A DNA stretch of 64,000 nt from Hymenobacter metallilatus (lineage in GTDB: Bacteria > Bacteroidota > Bacteroidia > Cytophagales > Hymenobacteraceae), in NCBI RefSeq assembly GCF_003944705.1, contig NZ_RWIS01000006.1:124001-188000 (forward strand), given 5' to 3'. Positions 17,021 through 25,714 of the stretch are shown piece after piece (the first letter of the stretch is position 1; every line of letters starts with the position of its first letter). Both the position numbers and the translations under genes were made by a program. The notes below the pieces were generated by a model. That model was not told the origin of the DNA and did not search any database. It saw only the letters and a list, made by a program, of their open reading frames with translations.

Positions 17021-18799
17021 TTAGTTGCCCAGCACGATTTCCACGCGGCGGTTGCGGGCTTTGCCGTCGGGGGTGGCGTTGGAGGCTACCGGCTCCTGGG
17101 CGCCGTGGGCGTACACCTGCACCCGGCCTTCCGGGAAGGCGCTGGCACTGCGCTGCTCCAGCCAGTGCTCCACGGCCAGGGCGCGGTCCTCACTGAGCTG
17201 CTGGTTGCGCTGCGGGTCGCCGGCGTTGTCGGTGTGGCCGTGCACGGCCACTTTCAGGCGGCCGGCCACTACCAGGTCGTTGAACAGCTGCTGGAGCTGC
17301 CGCTCGGCGGCGGGCGTAAAGGAGCTCTGCCCGGTGTTGAACTCAATATTCCAGGCCCGGCGGCTCACGCTCCGGCGAATTTCATCATCGGCGGCAAACT
17401 GCTGCTGCTCGGCGGGGGCAATGGCCTTGCCGCGGTACTTGGCCTGCAGCTTACGCAGGGGCGCCAGGTCCAGCATTTGGTCCAGCGGCACGTAGGAAGG
17501 CAGCTCCTTGGGGTACAGCTGATGCTGCACGTCGCCGAAGGTTTTGTACACGGCGGCGTAGATGTTGGTGCCGCCTTCGTTGAGGCCGAACAAAGCCAGG
17601 TTGTCGGCGAAGTTGAAGGCCTTGGAGCCGCCCAGCTCCACTACTTCGCCGTTACGGTCGGCTTCGCTCACGCCCTTGTAGTAGCGCAGCCAGTAGGCGC
17701 CGGGCTTGTCCTTGTCGCCGTACACCTGGCTGGAAATATCGGCGGCGCGGCTCAGGGCCTCGGGGTGGCTTTTTACCTGGTCGCCGGCCACGGCAAAGGC
17801 CGTCATCAGGGCTTCCACTTCCTTGGGGTGGGCATCGTACCAGCGCCTGGTGGTCACCATGATGTTGGGCATCTGGTTGCTGTAATCCTTGGTGCTCACA
17901 ATGTTCACCAGGCCGCCTTTCTGCCGGGCAATGTTTACGTCGCCGGGCGTCCAGGTGGCCACGGCGTCGGCCACCACATCCACTTTCACGCCGGTGTTGC
18001 GGCCCTTCACCACTTTCACGCGCTGCTCGGGCTTCCCGATGATGTACTTTTCGGCGGCCACCAGGAAGTCGGAAGCGGCCAGGAAGTTCACGGCCTCGGG
18101 GTCGTAAGTCGTCTCGTCGGGGTTGACTTTGAGGCCGTTGTCGGCGCACCACTTCAGGGCAATGTTCTGGTCTCCGTCGCGTAGGTAGCAGGCAATGGTT
18201 TTGCCCAGGGCCGCTTTGGGGTTATCCAGCCACTCTTTGGGGCCCATCAGCTTGTCTTCGCCGAAGCTCTTACCCACCGAGTACGGGATGATCTGAAGGC
18301 TGGTGCCCGCCTTTTCCAGCTGGGGCTGCACCGCCGAGAAGGCCGGCAGCCCGTCGCCCATGATGCTCACCAGCAGGCCGGGCGTGTCGGGGTTGGTTTG
18401 CAGGTCGAGGGCATTTTTCACCAGGTCAGCCTGCATTTTGGCCACGTCGTCCTGGCGCACAATCTGCATGTCTATGCCGTTGGCGGCCAGCGCCGAGCCT
18501 TCTGTGGTGCGGGCCCCGCCGTTGGCCAGCATCCCGGCCATTTGGGAGTTCCAGGCCATTACCTCCCACACAATGGGGCTGCCTTTGCCGGCCGGGGTTT
18601 GGGAAGGCAGCGGGGCCAGGGGCACGGCCACGTTGGTGCGGGAGCCGCCGCTGGCGGCCGGCAGCTCAATGGAGTTCAGTAGCACCGATTCGGTGGCTGC
18701 TTTCTGGAACAGCACCCCGCTCCCAACGAGCTTGTTGATGCCGAAGTACAGCAGCGCTACAATAAGGACGCCCAGTACGAATTTACCGCGGGTTGTCAT
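17021..18799 (-). CDS. substrate-binding protein fused to OmpA domain
   Basis: A 592-residue membrane-anchored periplasmic protein. It has one N-terminal helix (about residues 8-26), then a NMT1/SsuA-like solute-binding domain (about 60-400: ANGGARTTEGSALAANGID, MGDGLPAFSAV, DVVADAVATWTPGD), then a C-terminal OmpA/peptidoglycan-binding domain (about 470-592) with FNTGQSSFTP and the diagnostic GHTDNAGD and KARNRRVEI blocks. Similar fusions are annotated as phosphate ABC transporter substrate-binding/OmpA proteins, but the ligand is not established. Tethered to the inner membrane and to peptidoglycan, it should feed or sense for the adjacent permease and ATPase. Confidence 0.85.
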   Translation of the reverse strand: MTTRGKFVLGVLIVALLYFGINKLVGSGVLFQKAATESVLLNSIELPAASGGSRTNVAVPLAPLPSQTPAGKGSPIVWEVMAWNSQMAGMLANGGARTTEGSALAANGIDMQIVRQDDVAKMQADLVKNALDLQTNPDTPGLLVSIMGDGLPAFSAVQPQLEKAGTSLQIIPYSVGKSFGEDKLMGPKEWLDNPKAALGKTIACYLRDGDQNIALKWCADNGLKVNPDETTYDPEAVNFLAASDFLVAAEKYIIGKPEQRVKVVKGRNTGVKVDVVADAVATWTPGDVNIARQKGGLVNIVSTKDYSNQMPNIMVTTRRWYDAHPKEVEALMTAFAVAGDQVKSHPEALSRAADISSQVYGDKDKPGAYWLRYYKGVSEADRNGEVVELGGSKAFNFADNLALFGLNEGGTNIYAAVYKTFGDVQHQLYPKELPSYVPLDQMLDLAPLRKLQAKYRGKAIAPAEQQQFAADDEIRRSVSRRAWNIEFNTGQSSFTPAAERQLQQLFNDLVVAGRLKVAVHGHTDNAGDPQRNQQLSEDRALAVEHWLEQRSASAFPEGRVQVYAHGAQEPVASNATPDGKARNRRVEIVLGN

Positions 18800-19086
18800 G
18801 GTTGTTATTGGTTGTTGGTTGGTTGTTGTTTGTTGGCGTCAGGGCGTCACGCTGAACTTGCCGAAGCATCTCTAGCTCTAGTCGCCTCACCCCAACCCCT
18901 ACGCCGCTTGATGCGCCGAATGAAAAAGGAGAGGGGCTCTAGCTGTAGTTTTCTAGCTTTTAGTGGTTGTTCTGGTGGGTTTACCACCCCGCCCTTCGGG
19001 CACCCCTCCTTGAAAAATGAGGGAAGTTTTTAGCTTTAGGCTGCGTTTTTTGTCCTTCATCCCATATCCCTAATCCTTTATCCAAC
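18800..19086. other. gene-free spacer with repeat remnants
   Basis: These 287 bases hold no convincing gene. They contain a ggttgttggttggttgttgt stretch, a REP-like segment around 18848-18875 (cacgctgaacttgccgaagc), and short inverted pieces such as ggtgggtttaccacc. They separate the OmpA-fusion gene from the upstream coiled-coil gene of the same cluster. Confidence 0.5.
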
Positions 19087-20076
19087 TCAATCCAGCAAAC
19101 TCCGGTAGGCGTCGTTGGTGGCGGAGCGGGTGTGGGCGGTGGTCGTAGGGGCGGGCTTCTCGTCGAGCAGGGCATTGAAGTCGCCCTTTTGGTACTTTTC
19201 CAGCAGGCGCTGGCCTTTCTCGCTCATCACCCCGTTCTGGATGTCCATTTCTTTCACGAACTCCTGGGAGTAGCGCATAGCCTGCTTGATCTGGCCGAGC
19301 TGCTGGGCCATGTCCTGGGCCACCCGGTCGGTGGCCAGGTCGAAGAAGTACTTCTTGTCCGGGTCGCCGCGCAGGATGTTCATGGCGGCGCGCATACCGG
19401 AGCTGGTGCGCTTCACTAGCTGGTACTCGTCTTTCAGCAGGTTTACTTTGAACTTGCTGCCGTCAATCTGGCGCAGGGCGGCTTTCAGGATCTGGCGCAT
19501 CACCAGGCTCACGTTTTGGGTAGTGGTGAGCATGGGCTGGAGGCGCTGGTTATACTCCTGGAGCTGGGCGGCGCGGCTGGCGTACTGCTCGGCGGCATCC
19601 GGCTCGCGCTGGCGGGTGGCGGCGTCGGCCAGCTGCAGGTACTCACGCATCTGCTGGGTGTTGGCCTCCAGCTTACGCTTCACCAGCTCGTGGGCACCCT
19701 CCACGTGGCCCACTTCTTCCTCCATCTTGCGCGCCTCCTGCGAGGTGCTTTTGATGTAGTCCTCCATGATGCCGATGGGGTCGGTGTTGACGAAAATACC
19801 GGCGGCGGTGCGGAAAATGCGCTGGCCCGCGTACCACAGCCCGGCTTTCACCCGGGGGCTCGTGAGCACCAGCCAGGCGGCCAGCAGCACACCCAGCCCG
19901 ATGCCCAGCTTCACGGTGTCAAACACCATGTCGACCAGGAAGGGCACGATGGTGGCCCAGCCGTACACGGCGGCTCCGGCCAGCCCGGCCAGGAAAATCC
20001 AGCCGGCTACCTTCTCGGGCTGCTGCCACTTGGGCAGCTCGCCGGTTTTAAAATCGGGAGTGGAAAGAGAGTTCAT
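19087..20076 (-). CDS. membrane-anchored coiled-coil protein (PspA-like architecture)
   Basis: A 329-residue protein of unknown family. Residues 1-24 are cytoplasmic. Two or three helices lie between about 25 and 85 (IFLAGLAGAAVYGWATIVPF, LGIGLGVLLAAWLVL), followed by a long charged helical region (about 105-300) rich in Glu/Gln/Lys with heptad character, resembling PspA/IM30-type membrane-remodelling coiled coils in composition. It ends in a short Thr/Ala-rich tail. It is encoded upstream of the substrate-binding/OmpA fusion on the same strand. The PspA resemblance is by architecture only. Confidence 0.6.
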   Translation of the reverse strand: MNSLSTPDFKTGELPKWQQPEKVAGWIFLAGLAGAAVYGWATIVPFLVDMVFDTVKLGIGLGVLLAAWLVLTSPRVKAGLWYAGQRIFRTAAGIFVNTDPIGIMEDYIKSTSQEARKMEEEVGHVEGAHELVKRKLEANTQQMREYLQLADAATRQREPDAAEQYASRAAQLQEYNQRLQPMLTTTQNVSLVMRQILKAALRQIDGSKFKVNLLKDEYQLVKRTSSGMRAAMNILRGDPDKKYFFDLATDRVAQDMAQQLGQIKQAMRYSQEFVKEMDIQNGVMSEKGQRLLEKYQKGDFNALLDEKPAPTTTAHTRSATNDAYRSLLD

Positions 20077-20228
20077 CAGTTAAATGGCGAAGTGGTGAAA
20101 TGGTGAATAAGGGGAGGGCTGTGCTCCGGTCCGGCAAGCCATCGGGTCGGTTGCCGAAGGCGCGGCCTCGTAGTACCAGTGGCATCGCTCGGGCGTGGTC
20201 GTTCGGGCGGCAGCCGGCCCGCTGGCTC

Positions 20229-20924
20229 TTAGCCGCCGGACCGGAGCAGAAAGGCCTGTACGGCCTGCTGGTGAGCTTTCAGCTCGGCGGCGGCGGTGGC
20301 GTGGGCCAGCTCGTAGGAGGCCAGGGCGGCCGCCGCTTTCTGCTGCTGCTCCTGCAGCTGCTCCCGCACGGCCAGCAGGCGCTGCTGGGCTTCTTCCAGC
20401 TGCCGGGCTAGGTCGGCGAGGCCGGCCTGCAGCTGCTGCTCCTGCTGCTGCAGCTGCACCAGGGGGCTGGGCGGCACGTTTGGAATCCGGATTTCGCCCA
20501 CCTTCTCGCGGTGCCGCTCCAGAATGCTGTTGCGGTCCGAGGTTAGCTTCAGCTCAAACTGCTCAGCTGAGCGGAGCAGGGCCGGCAAATCCAGGCTGGT
20601 GACGGCGGCAAAGGCGTTGAAGGCTGTCTGGTACAGAACCGGGCCGCTCAGGCCGCTGGCCTGCAGGCTGCTTACCAGTTTGGTGAAGGCCATAAAGTCC
20701 TTGCCGTCGCCGGCCAGCAGCTGCCGGATGTGGTCGAGGTGGCGCTGCTCGGGCTGGGCAGGCAGGGGCGGAACCACCTGGAAAGCAGCCGGGCCGCTGG
20801 TGCTGGTAGCCGGGGCGGGCTGGCCGGGCAAGGGGCGGGGGGCCGCTACGGAAGGACCTTCAGCGGAGGTTTCCTCAATAAAAAAATCCTTGGCGGCTTT
20901 GGCAATGTTATCGAAGAGGGGCAT
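20229..20924 (-). CDS. coiled-coil protein, first gene of the ABC/OmpA cluster
   Basis: A 231-residue soluble protein. An amphipathic N-terminus (MPLFDNIAKAAKDFF) is followed by a Pro/Ala-rich linker (about residues 20-60), a helical domain (about 65-150, HIRQLLAGDGKDFMAFTKLV and onwards) and a Gln/Glu/Ala-rich coiled coil (about 160-220). The start at 20924 is preferred over 20948 because the amphipathic helix starts there. No family is recognised. It may be a cytoplasmic partner of the membrane coiled-coil protein encoded 152 bases downstream. Confidence 0.6.
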   Translation of the reverse strand: MPLFDNIAKAAKDFFIEETSAEGPSVAAPRPLPGQPAPATSTSGPAAFQVVPPLPAQPEQRHLDHIRQLLAGDGKDFMAFTKLVSSLQASGLSGPVLYQTAFNAFAAVTSLDLPALLRSAEQFELKLTSDRNSILERHREKVGEIRIPNVPPSPLVQLQQQEQQLQAGLADLARQLEEAQQRLLAVREQLQEQQQKAAAALASYELAHATAAAELKAHQQAVQAFLLRSGG

Positions 20925-21158
20925 GGTCGTGTGGTAGAGTAGGGACATGGTACCCCACAGCCAACTCCAATGCCTGTTTTACATCAAAGGGTTTTTGCTT
21001 TAATAAGTAGTTGATAAACAGATAATTGAAAAATTATATGCTGTTTTTAGGCCCGAGGCAGAGAAAATAACCCTTTCAAAACGGCAGGGTGGGTTATCGG
21101 AATGATAGGGAGGCGCAAACAAAAAAGGGTACTTGATGGTACTTTGCGGCCACATTGT

Positions 21159-21575
21159 ATGCGTCCGGAACTCTCTACACTGTACTTTGAAAACCAAGCC
21201 GCCCGGATTCTCGAAGACCCGGCCGGCTTTCTGCGGGTTATCTGGAGCGCTCAGGAGCGGGATCCGCTCACGTTCAGGGCCGTTTTCAATCACATGGCTC
21301 AGGCTCTGCAGCGCCGGGGCTGGTCCAGGATATTGGTCGATCAGCGGCACATGCGTGCCTTTAGTACCACCGAGCAGCAGTGGATTGTGCGGGAGTGGCT
21401 ACCCCGGGCCGTGCTGGAAGCCGGCTACCGCTATGGGGGCGTGCTGGTGTCGGAGGACGTATTCACGCGCCTGGCTACTGCCTACGTGACTACCTCCGTG
21501 CAGAATCTGCCCTTGGTGTACCGGACGTTTTCGCATGAGGCCAGTGCCAACGCCTGGCTGCTGCAGCAGCACTAA
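21159..21575 (+). CDS. STAS/SpoIIAA-like small protein, paralog 1
   Basis: A 138-residue soluble protein of a lineage-specific family with three members in this window. Conserved features are an N-terminal LYFENQAARILEDPAGFL, RRGWSRILVDQRHM near residue 57, FSTTEQQWIVREWLP, a VLVSEDVFTRLA block and a terminal FSHEASANAWL. Alternating hydrophobic strands and helices suggest a STAS/SpoIIAA-like fold (inference). The start at 21159 aligns with the paralog at 25295. It converges on the degenerate kinase gene with a gap of only two bases. Confidence 0.65.
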   Translation: MRPELSTLYFENQAARILEDPAGFLRVIWSAQERDPLTFRAVFNHMAQALQRRGWSRILVDQRHMRAFSTTEQQWIVREWLPRAVLEAGYRYGGVLVSEDVFTRLATAYVTTSVQNLPLVYRTFSHEASANAWLLQQH

Positions 21576-21577
21576 AC

Positions 21578-23650
21578 CTAGGAAGCCGCAGCCGTGGGGC
21601 TGGTAGGCAGACTAATAGTGTATTCTGTACCACTAGCCGCCAAGCTGGTGGCTGCCAGCGTGCCCCCGTGGGCTCTGGTAATGATATCATGACTGAGGGC
21701 CAGGCTCAGGCTGGTATCTGAGCCACCCGTGAACCGCTGGAACAGCGTCGTCAGGTTGTCCGGGGTCAACCCCCGGCCATTATCCCGCACCCGGATCTGC
21801 AGGGTGGCCCCCGTGTGCTGCGTACGCAGCTCTATCTGGGGCACGTACTCCTCCTCGGCATCGGTGAGGCGCTGCTGCACGGCCAGCAGGGCAGCGCTGA
21901 ACACCCCTACCAAAGCCCGGCCAATATCCTGGCGAACCACCTCCACCCGGGTCAGGGCGGGGTCGAGGCGCAGGAGCAAAGCCACGTTGAAATGCCGGTT
22001 TTTGGCGCGTAGGTCGTGGTAGGTGAGCCGCAGGTATTCCTCCGCCAGCTGATTAAGGTCGGTTGACTGGCGGGGGCCGTTGCCATCCTGGGAGTACTCC
22101 AGCATTCCGCGCACAATAGACTCGGCCCGCTGCCCATGCACCATAATCTTGGCGTGGTTCTGCCCTAGATTCTGCAGCATCTCATCCACCAGTTCCTGCT
22201 CGTGCTCTGGCAAGGGGAGCCGGCTCAGTTCCTGGCGGACATCTTCGCACAGCTCCACGCTGATAGCGGCAAACTTGCGCACACAGTTCACGGGCGTCTG
22301 AATTTCGTGGGCCACACCGGCCATCAGCTCCCCCAGTGAGGCCATTTTTTCGCGCAGGACCAGTTGACTTTGGGCTATTTTCAGCTCCTGCAGGGTGCGG
22401 GCCAGGTCGTCGCGCTGGGCCGTTAGCTCCCGGGTCTGCTGGCCTAGCTGCTGGTGCAACTGGCTTAGCTGCTGGTGGGCCCGGCGTTGCTGCCGGTTGC
22501 TGCGTCCCAGCAAAATGGAAACCAGCAGTAAACCGGCCACCCCGGTCAGTAACCCGCCCAGACGTAGGCGCTCATACAGCTGCGTCCGTTCGGTTTCCAA
22601 TTCCTGCAGCCGTTGCTGTTCGGCAAATCCGATGGCATCCAGCTGTTTGATGCGGCGCGGGTTATAAAGGCTATCCTGGGCCGTAAGCATGGCCCGCATG
22701 TACTTGAGGGTGCTATCGGGCTGTTGCCGGGCCTCGAAGGCTCTGGTGAGCAGGGTACTAGTACGCACCACTCCCACCACGAAGGGCAGAGCAGTAGCCA
22801 GGTTCAGGGCTTTGCGGGCGTAGTGCACGCTGGAGTCGGGTTGGCCGAGGGTATGATACAGCTCCGCCATGTACTGGTAGGCCCGGCTGGCACTACGCAG
22901 GTCGTTTTCCGGGAAGGCTGCCTTGGCGCTGCGCCGGTAAAACAGTAAAGCCGCTTCCGGATGGCCCTGCGCGTGCTGCAGCAACCCCAGCTCCCGCAGC
23001 ACATAGGGTGCCGGATTGCCCCAGCTGCTCCGGTGTACCATCCGGGACTGGGCCGTAAACTGCCAGGCCTGGTTTAAAAAGAAGGCCGCTGAATCGTACT
23101 GGTGCAGGCCCTCGTAGCTGGCTCCCAGGTTGGCAACCACGCTGATTAACTGGGAGGTGTCGCGGGTGCGGGCCTGCTGGTATAGCCGAAGCGCCCGGAA
23201 AAAATACTGCAGCGCCGGGCGGTAGTCATCCAAGGCTACATACAGCAGCCCGGTCTGATTAAGTGTACGGGCGGTTCCTTCCGCATCGTGGCTTTGCTGG
23301 TTGAGCCGTAGAGCCTGCAGATCAACCCGCAGGGCCTGGGGCAGATTGCCCCGCTCTCCTAACAGCAGCGCCAGGCGGGACAGGCAACGACCTTCTCCCT
23401 TAGGGTAGCTCACCTGGCGCGCCAGCTCCAGCCCCTGCCGGGCATACCACTGCACCGAGTCGAAGCGGGAATAGCGGTAAGAGGCAGCCAGATCCGCTAA
23501 TATCAATACCCGGGCCGTATCGTTGGGCGCTTGCGCCAGAGCCCTCTGCAGGGGCCGGGTTTGCGGACTCTGGGCCATAAGCGGGAGGGGCAGCACCAGC
23601 AAAATGGCCAGCAGCCCGCGCAGCAGGCATGGTATCATTGGAACAGGCAT
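21578..23650 (-). CDS. TPR-histidine kinase with degenerate ATPase domain
   Basis: A 690-residue exported-sensor kinase. It has a signal peptide, about 8 TPR units (residues 25-345), one transmembrane helix (LGGLLTGVAGLLLVSILLG), a coiled coil and a HisKA-like helix with His448 in GVAHEIQTPVN. The HATPase region keeps the G1 box (VRDNGRGL), but the N-box Asn is replaced (GVFSAALLAV where NLxxNAxxAV is expected), the ATP lid is short, and the G2 box reads SDTSLSLALS instead of GTGLGLSLS. Kinase activity is therefore doubtful; it may be a phosphotransfer or scaffold pseudokinase. An alternative start is 23638. No response regulator is adjacent. Confidence 0.8.
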   Translation of the reverse strand: MPVPMIPCLLRGLLAILLVLPLPLMAQSPQTRPLQRALAQAPNDTARVLILADLAASYRYSRFDSVQWYARQGLELARQVSYPKGEGRCLSRLALLLGERGNLPQALRVDLQALRLNQQSHDAEGTARTLNQTGLLYVALDDYRPALQYFFRALRLYQQARTRDTSQLISVVANLGASYEGLHQYDSAAFFLNQAWQFTAQSRMVHRSSWGNPAPYVLRELGLLQHAQGHPEAALLFYRRSAKAAFPENDLRSASRAYQYMAELYHTLGQPDSSVHYARKALNLATALPFVVGVVRTSTLLTRAFEARQQPDSTLKYMRAMLTAQDSLYNPRRIKQLDAIGFAEQQRLQELETERTQLYERLRLGGLLTGVAGLLLVSILLGRSNRQQRRAHQQLSQLHQQLGQQTRELTAQRDDLARTLQELKIAQSQLVLREKMASLGELMAGVAHEIQTPVNCVRKFAAISVELCEDVRQELSRLPLPEHEQELVDEMLQNLGQNHAKIMVHGQRAESIVRGMLEYSQDGNGPRQSTDLNQLAEEYLRLTYHDLRAKNRHFNVALLLRLDPALTRVEVVRQDIGRALVGVFSAALLAVQQRLTDAEEEYVPQIELRTQHTGATLQIRVRDNGRGLTPDNLTTLFQRFTGGSDTSLSLALSHDIITRAHGGTLAATSLAASGTEYTISLPTSPTAAAS

Positions 23651-23863
23651 AGGTGAGGCGTCAGCGGCCAGGAAACCAGCCACCGATAGGGAGTAAGCAG
23701 GAGCAGCGGGGCAACTAAAACCGGAAGCTAATGTATTTTTTTGGAATATAATTGGGTTTTGGAGTTATGCACTTCCCGGAGGCCTCACTTGCCGGCTCCC
23801 TAACCCGCCAGCCTATAGCCGGGCAGCGGGCAGTACTAGCCGGCTGTGGGTTACTTTTGTAGT

Positions 23864-24757
23864 ATGTTCTATCTACCTTTCTGTCACCGGCGCGGGAGCC
23901 GCGCCCTGGTGCTGGCGGCGGCCTGCTGGGTTTCTGCCTGCTCCACCTCCCCCGACCCTGCACCAGTGGCACCGCCTGCCTCCCAGCCACCCACGCCGCA
24001 ATTACCCGAGCATCTTACCTTAGGTAACCCCAGTGGGGCAGTAGCTGCCGAGAGCCAGCCCACCAATTTCCTGCTGCTCAAGCCCCAATATGCACTCAGC
24101 TACCACCGTGACCGGGGTATTCCCAACTGGGTAAGCTGGCACCTGACCATCGGCAACCGGGGCAGCGCCTCCCGGCAGGATGATTTCCGGGCCGATGCTA
24201 CGCTGCCGGCCGGTTGGTATCAGGTGCAGGCTACCAGCTACTCAGGCTCCGGCTTCGATAGGGGCCATTACTGCCCCTCCGCCGACCGTACTGCTACCGT
24301 GGCTGATAACTCGGCTACCTTTCTGATGACCAATATGATGCCCCAGGCTCCGCGCAACAACCAGCAAACCTGGGCCAACCTGGAGGATTTCTCCCGGGCC
24401 CAGCTAAGCAATGGGGCCAATGAGGTATATATTATCTGCGGAAGCTACGGAAAAGGCGGCACCGGCTCCAATGGTTACAAAACCACTCTGGACCAGGGCC
24501 GCGTGACCGTGCCCGCGCGGATCTGGAAAGTGGTTGTGATTCTGCCAACCGGCGACAACGACGCCGCCCGCGTGAGTGCTGCTACCCGCGTTATTGCCGT
24601 TGATACGCCTAATGACAATACTATCAACACCAACTGGGGCCAGTACCGCACCAGCGTAGATGCCATTGAAGCTGCCACCGGCTACGACCTGCTTTCCGCC
24701 CTGGCTCCCGCCGTGCAGCAAGTCGTGGAAAGCCGCGTTGACGAAGGCTCTTTGTAA
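23864..24757 (+). CDS. DNA/RNA non-specific endonuclease, lipoprotein
   Basis: A 297-residue secreted nuclease of the NucA/EndoG (beta-beta-alpha metal) family. The signal peptide ends in the lipobox VSAC, followed by a Pro-rich linker to about residue 50. The catalytic motif DRGHYCPSADR (about residues 132-142) supplies the general-base His, and the metal-ligand Asn region is NMMPQAPRNN. It probably cleaves extracellular DNA and RNA at the cell surface. A TACTTTTG element immediately before the ATG resembles a -7 box but lacks a -33 partner. Confidence 0.9.
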   Translation: MFYLPFCHRRGSRALVLAAACWVSACSTSPDPAPVAPPASQPPTPQLPEHLTLGNPSGAVAAESQPTNFLLLKPQYALSYHRDRGIPNWVSWHLTIGNRGSASRQDDFRADATLPAGWYQVQATSYSGSGFDRGHYCPSADRTATVADNSATFLMTNMMPQAPRNNQQTWANLEDFSRAQLSNGANEVYIICGSYGKGGTGSNGYKTTLDQGRVTVPARIWKVVVILPTGDNDAARVSAATRVIAVDTPNDNTINTNWGQYRTSVDAIEAATGYDLLSALAPAVQQVVESRVDEGSL

Positions 24758-24779
24758 GCACACCGAAACGACAACTTCA

Positions 24780-24844
24780 AACCGGAGTGGGAAGGGCTGA
24801 AGATCCTACCTGCTGGTACGGCTCCAAGCCCTTCCGCTCCGGTT
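24780..24844. terminator. bidirectional terminator between nuclease and STAS-like genes
   Basis: Arms aaccggag..ggaagggct (24780-24798) and agcccttccgctccggtt (24827-24844) form a stem of about 17 pairs with a small internal bulge. The minus-strand gene's stop codon lies at the edge of the hairpin. It serves convergent genes. Confidence 0.65.
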
Positions 24845-25238
24845 AAGAAAGCCGCAACCAGGCAGCAGCAGCAGCTTCCTCGCCGAAAAGACGGTAGCGG
24901 AGGGCACCGTGGGCCTGCTCCTGAACCTGGTGGAGGGAGTGGCGGGTATCGGCATTGTGCGCTACTACCACGGCAACAGTCACGGGGCCGGCCACGAACT
25001 GTCGGGCCTGCCAAAAATCCAGGGCCAGGGCCTGCTCATCTTCCGTGAGGGGCGAAAGGAGCCGCTGGTCGCTCAGGATTTTGCTCCAGCCCCGTTGTTG
25101 CAGCAAGCGTCCGGTTTGCTGCAACACTTCCTCCACATCGGCCAACGAGCGTTTGCGGGGCAGATACCGCAACAGCACGTACCCGTCGGGGTGCTCCAGA
25201 ATACACGCCATGGCATTTTCATAGGTAGCACCGGACAT
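24843..25238 (-). CDS. STAS/SpoIIAA-like small protein, paralog 2
   Basis: A 131-residue soluble protein, divergent from but alignable with the proteins at 21159 and 25295: ILEHPDGYVLLRY at the N-terminus, QQRGWSKILSDQRLL in the middle, LTEDEQALALDFW after it and AAAAWLRLS at the end. The function is unknown; a STAS-like fold is inferred from the strand/helix pattern. It lies 56 bases downstream of paralog 3 on the same strand, so the two are probably cotranscribed. Confidence 0.65.
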   Translation of the reverse strand: MSGATYENAMACILEHPDGYVLLRYLPRKRSLADVEEVLQQTGRLLQQRGWSKILSDQRLLSPLTEDEQALALDFWQARQFVAGPVTVAVVVAHNADTRHSLHQVQEQAHGALRYRLFGEEAAAAAWLRLS

Positions 25239-25294
25239 GACTACTTGAATAGGGCGTGCTGAGTGAATAAACCGGACTATTCTGTTACCTGAAG

Positions 25295-25714
25295 TTAGGC
25301 CTGCTGTCCTAGCCAGGCAGTGGCCGCGTCAACCTCCGTAAATATGTGATAGAGCAGTACTCCTTCCCGCGCATCCTGCTGCTGTAGCGCAGCCGGAAGT
25401 CCGGTAAACACTTCCTGCGTCACGAGCACTGCGGCCTGCATCTCCTGCTGCAGGGCATGGGAAACCTGCAGCCACTGATTATTAATAAAGTCGTGCTCCT
25501 GCTCCGTAAACGGATCCATGCGGCGGTGGTCCCCCAGCATTTTATTCCAGCCCCGGCGTTTGAGCAGATTTTCCAGATGGTGCAAAAACGACTGAAAGGT
25601 TTCTAAGTTCCGGGGGCCGGCGTTGTAATCGATGATGACGTAACCATCCGGATGCTCATAGAAACGACCGATGGGATTTTCAAAGTAGAGCGGCAGGCCC
25701 GCAAGCTGTGGCAT
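25295..25714 (-). CDS. STAS/SpoIIAA-like small protein, paralog 3
   Basis: A 139-residue soluble protein with LPLYFENPIGRFYEHPDGYV, RRGWNKMLGDHRRM, FTEQEHDFINNQWL, AVLVTQEVFTGLP and a terminal FTEVDAATAWL. These blocks are shared in order with the other two paralogs. It is probably the first gene of a two-gene unit with the gene at 24843. Confidence 0.65.
   Translation of the reverse strand: MPQLAGLPLYFENPIGRFYEHPDGYVIIDYNAGPRNLETFQSFLHHLENLLKRRGWNKMLGDHRRMDPFTEQEHDFINNQWLQVSHALQQEMQAAVLVTQEVFTGLPAALQQQDAREGVLLYHIFTEVDAATAWLGQQA

Noticed and set aside
23852..23859. TACTTTTG promoter element before the nuclease gene
   Set aside because: No TTTG partner at the right distance and it would leave a leaderless mRNA, so it is not called as a promoter.
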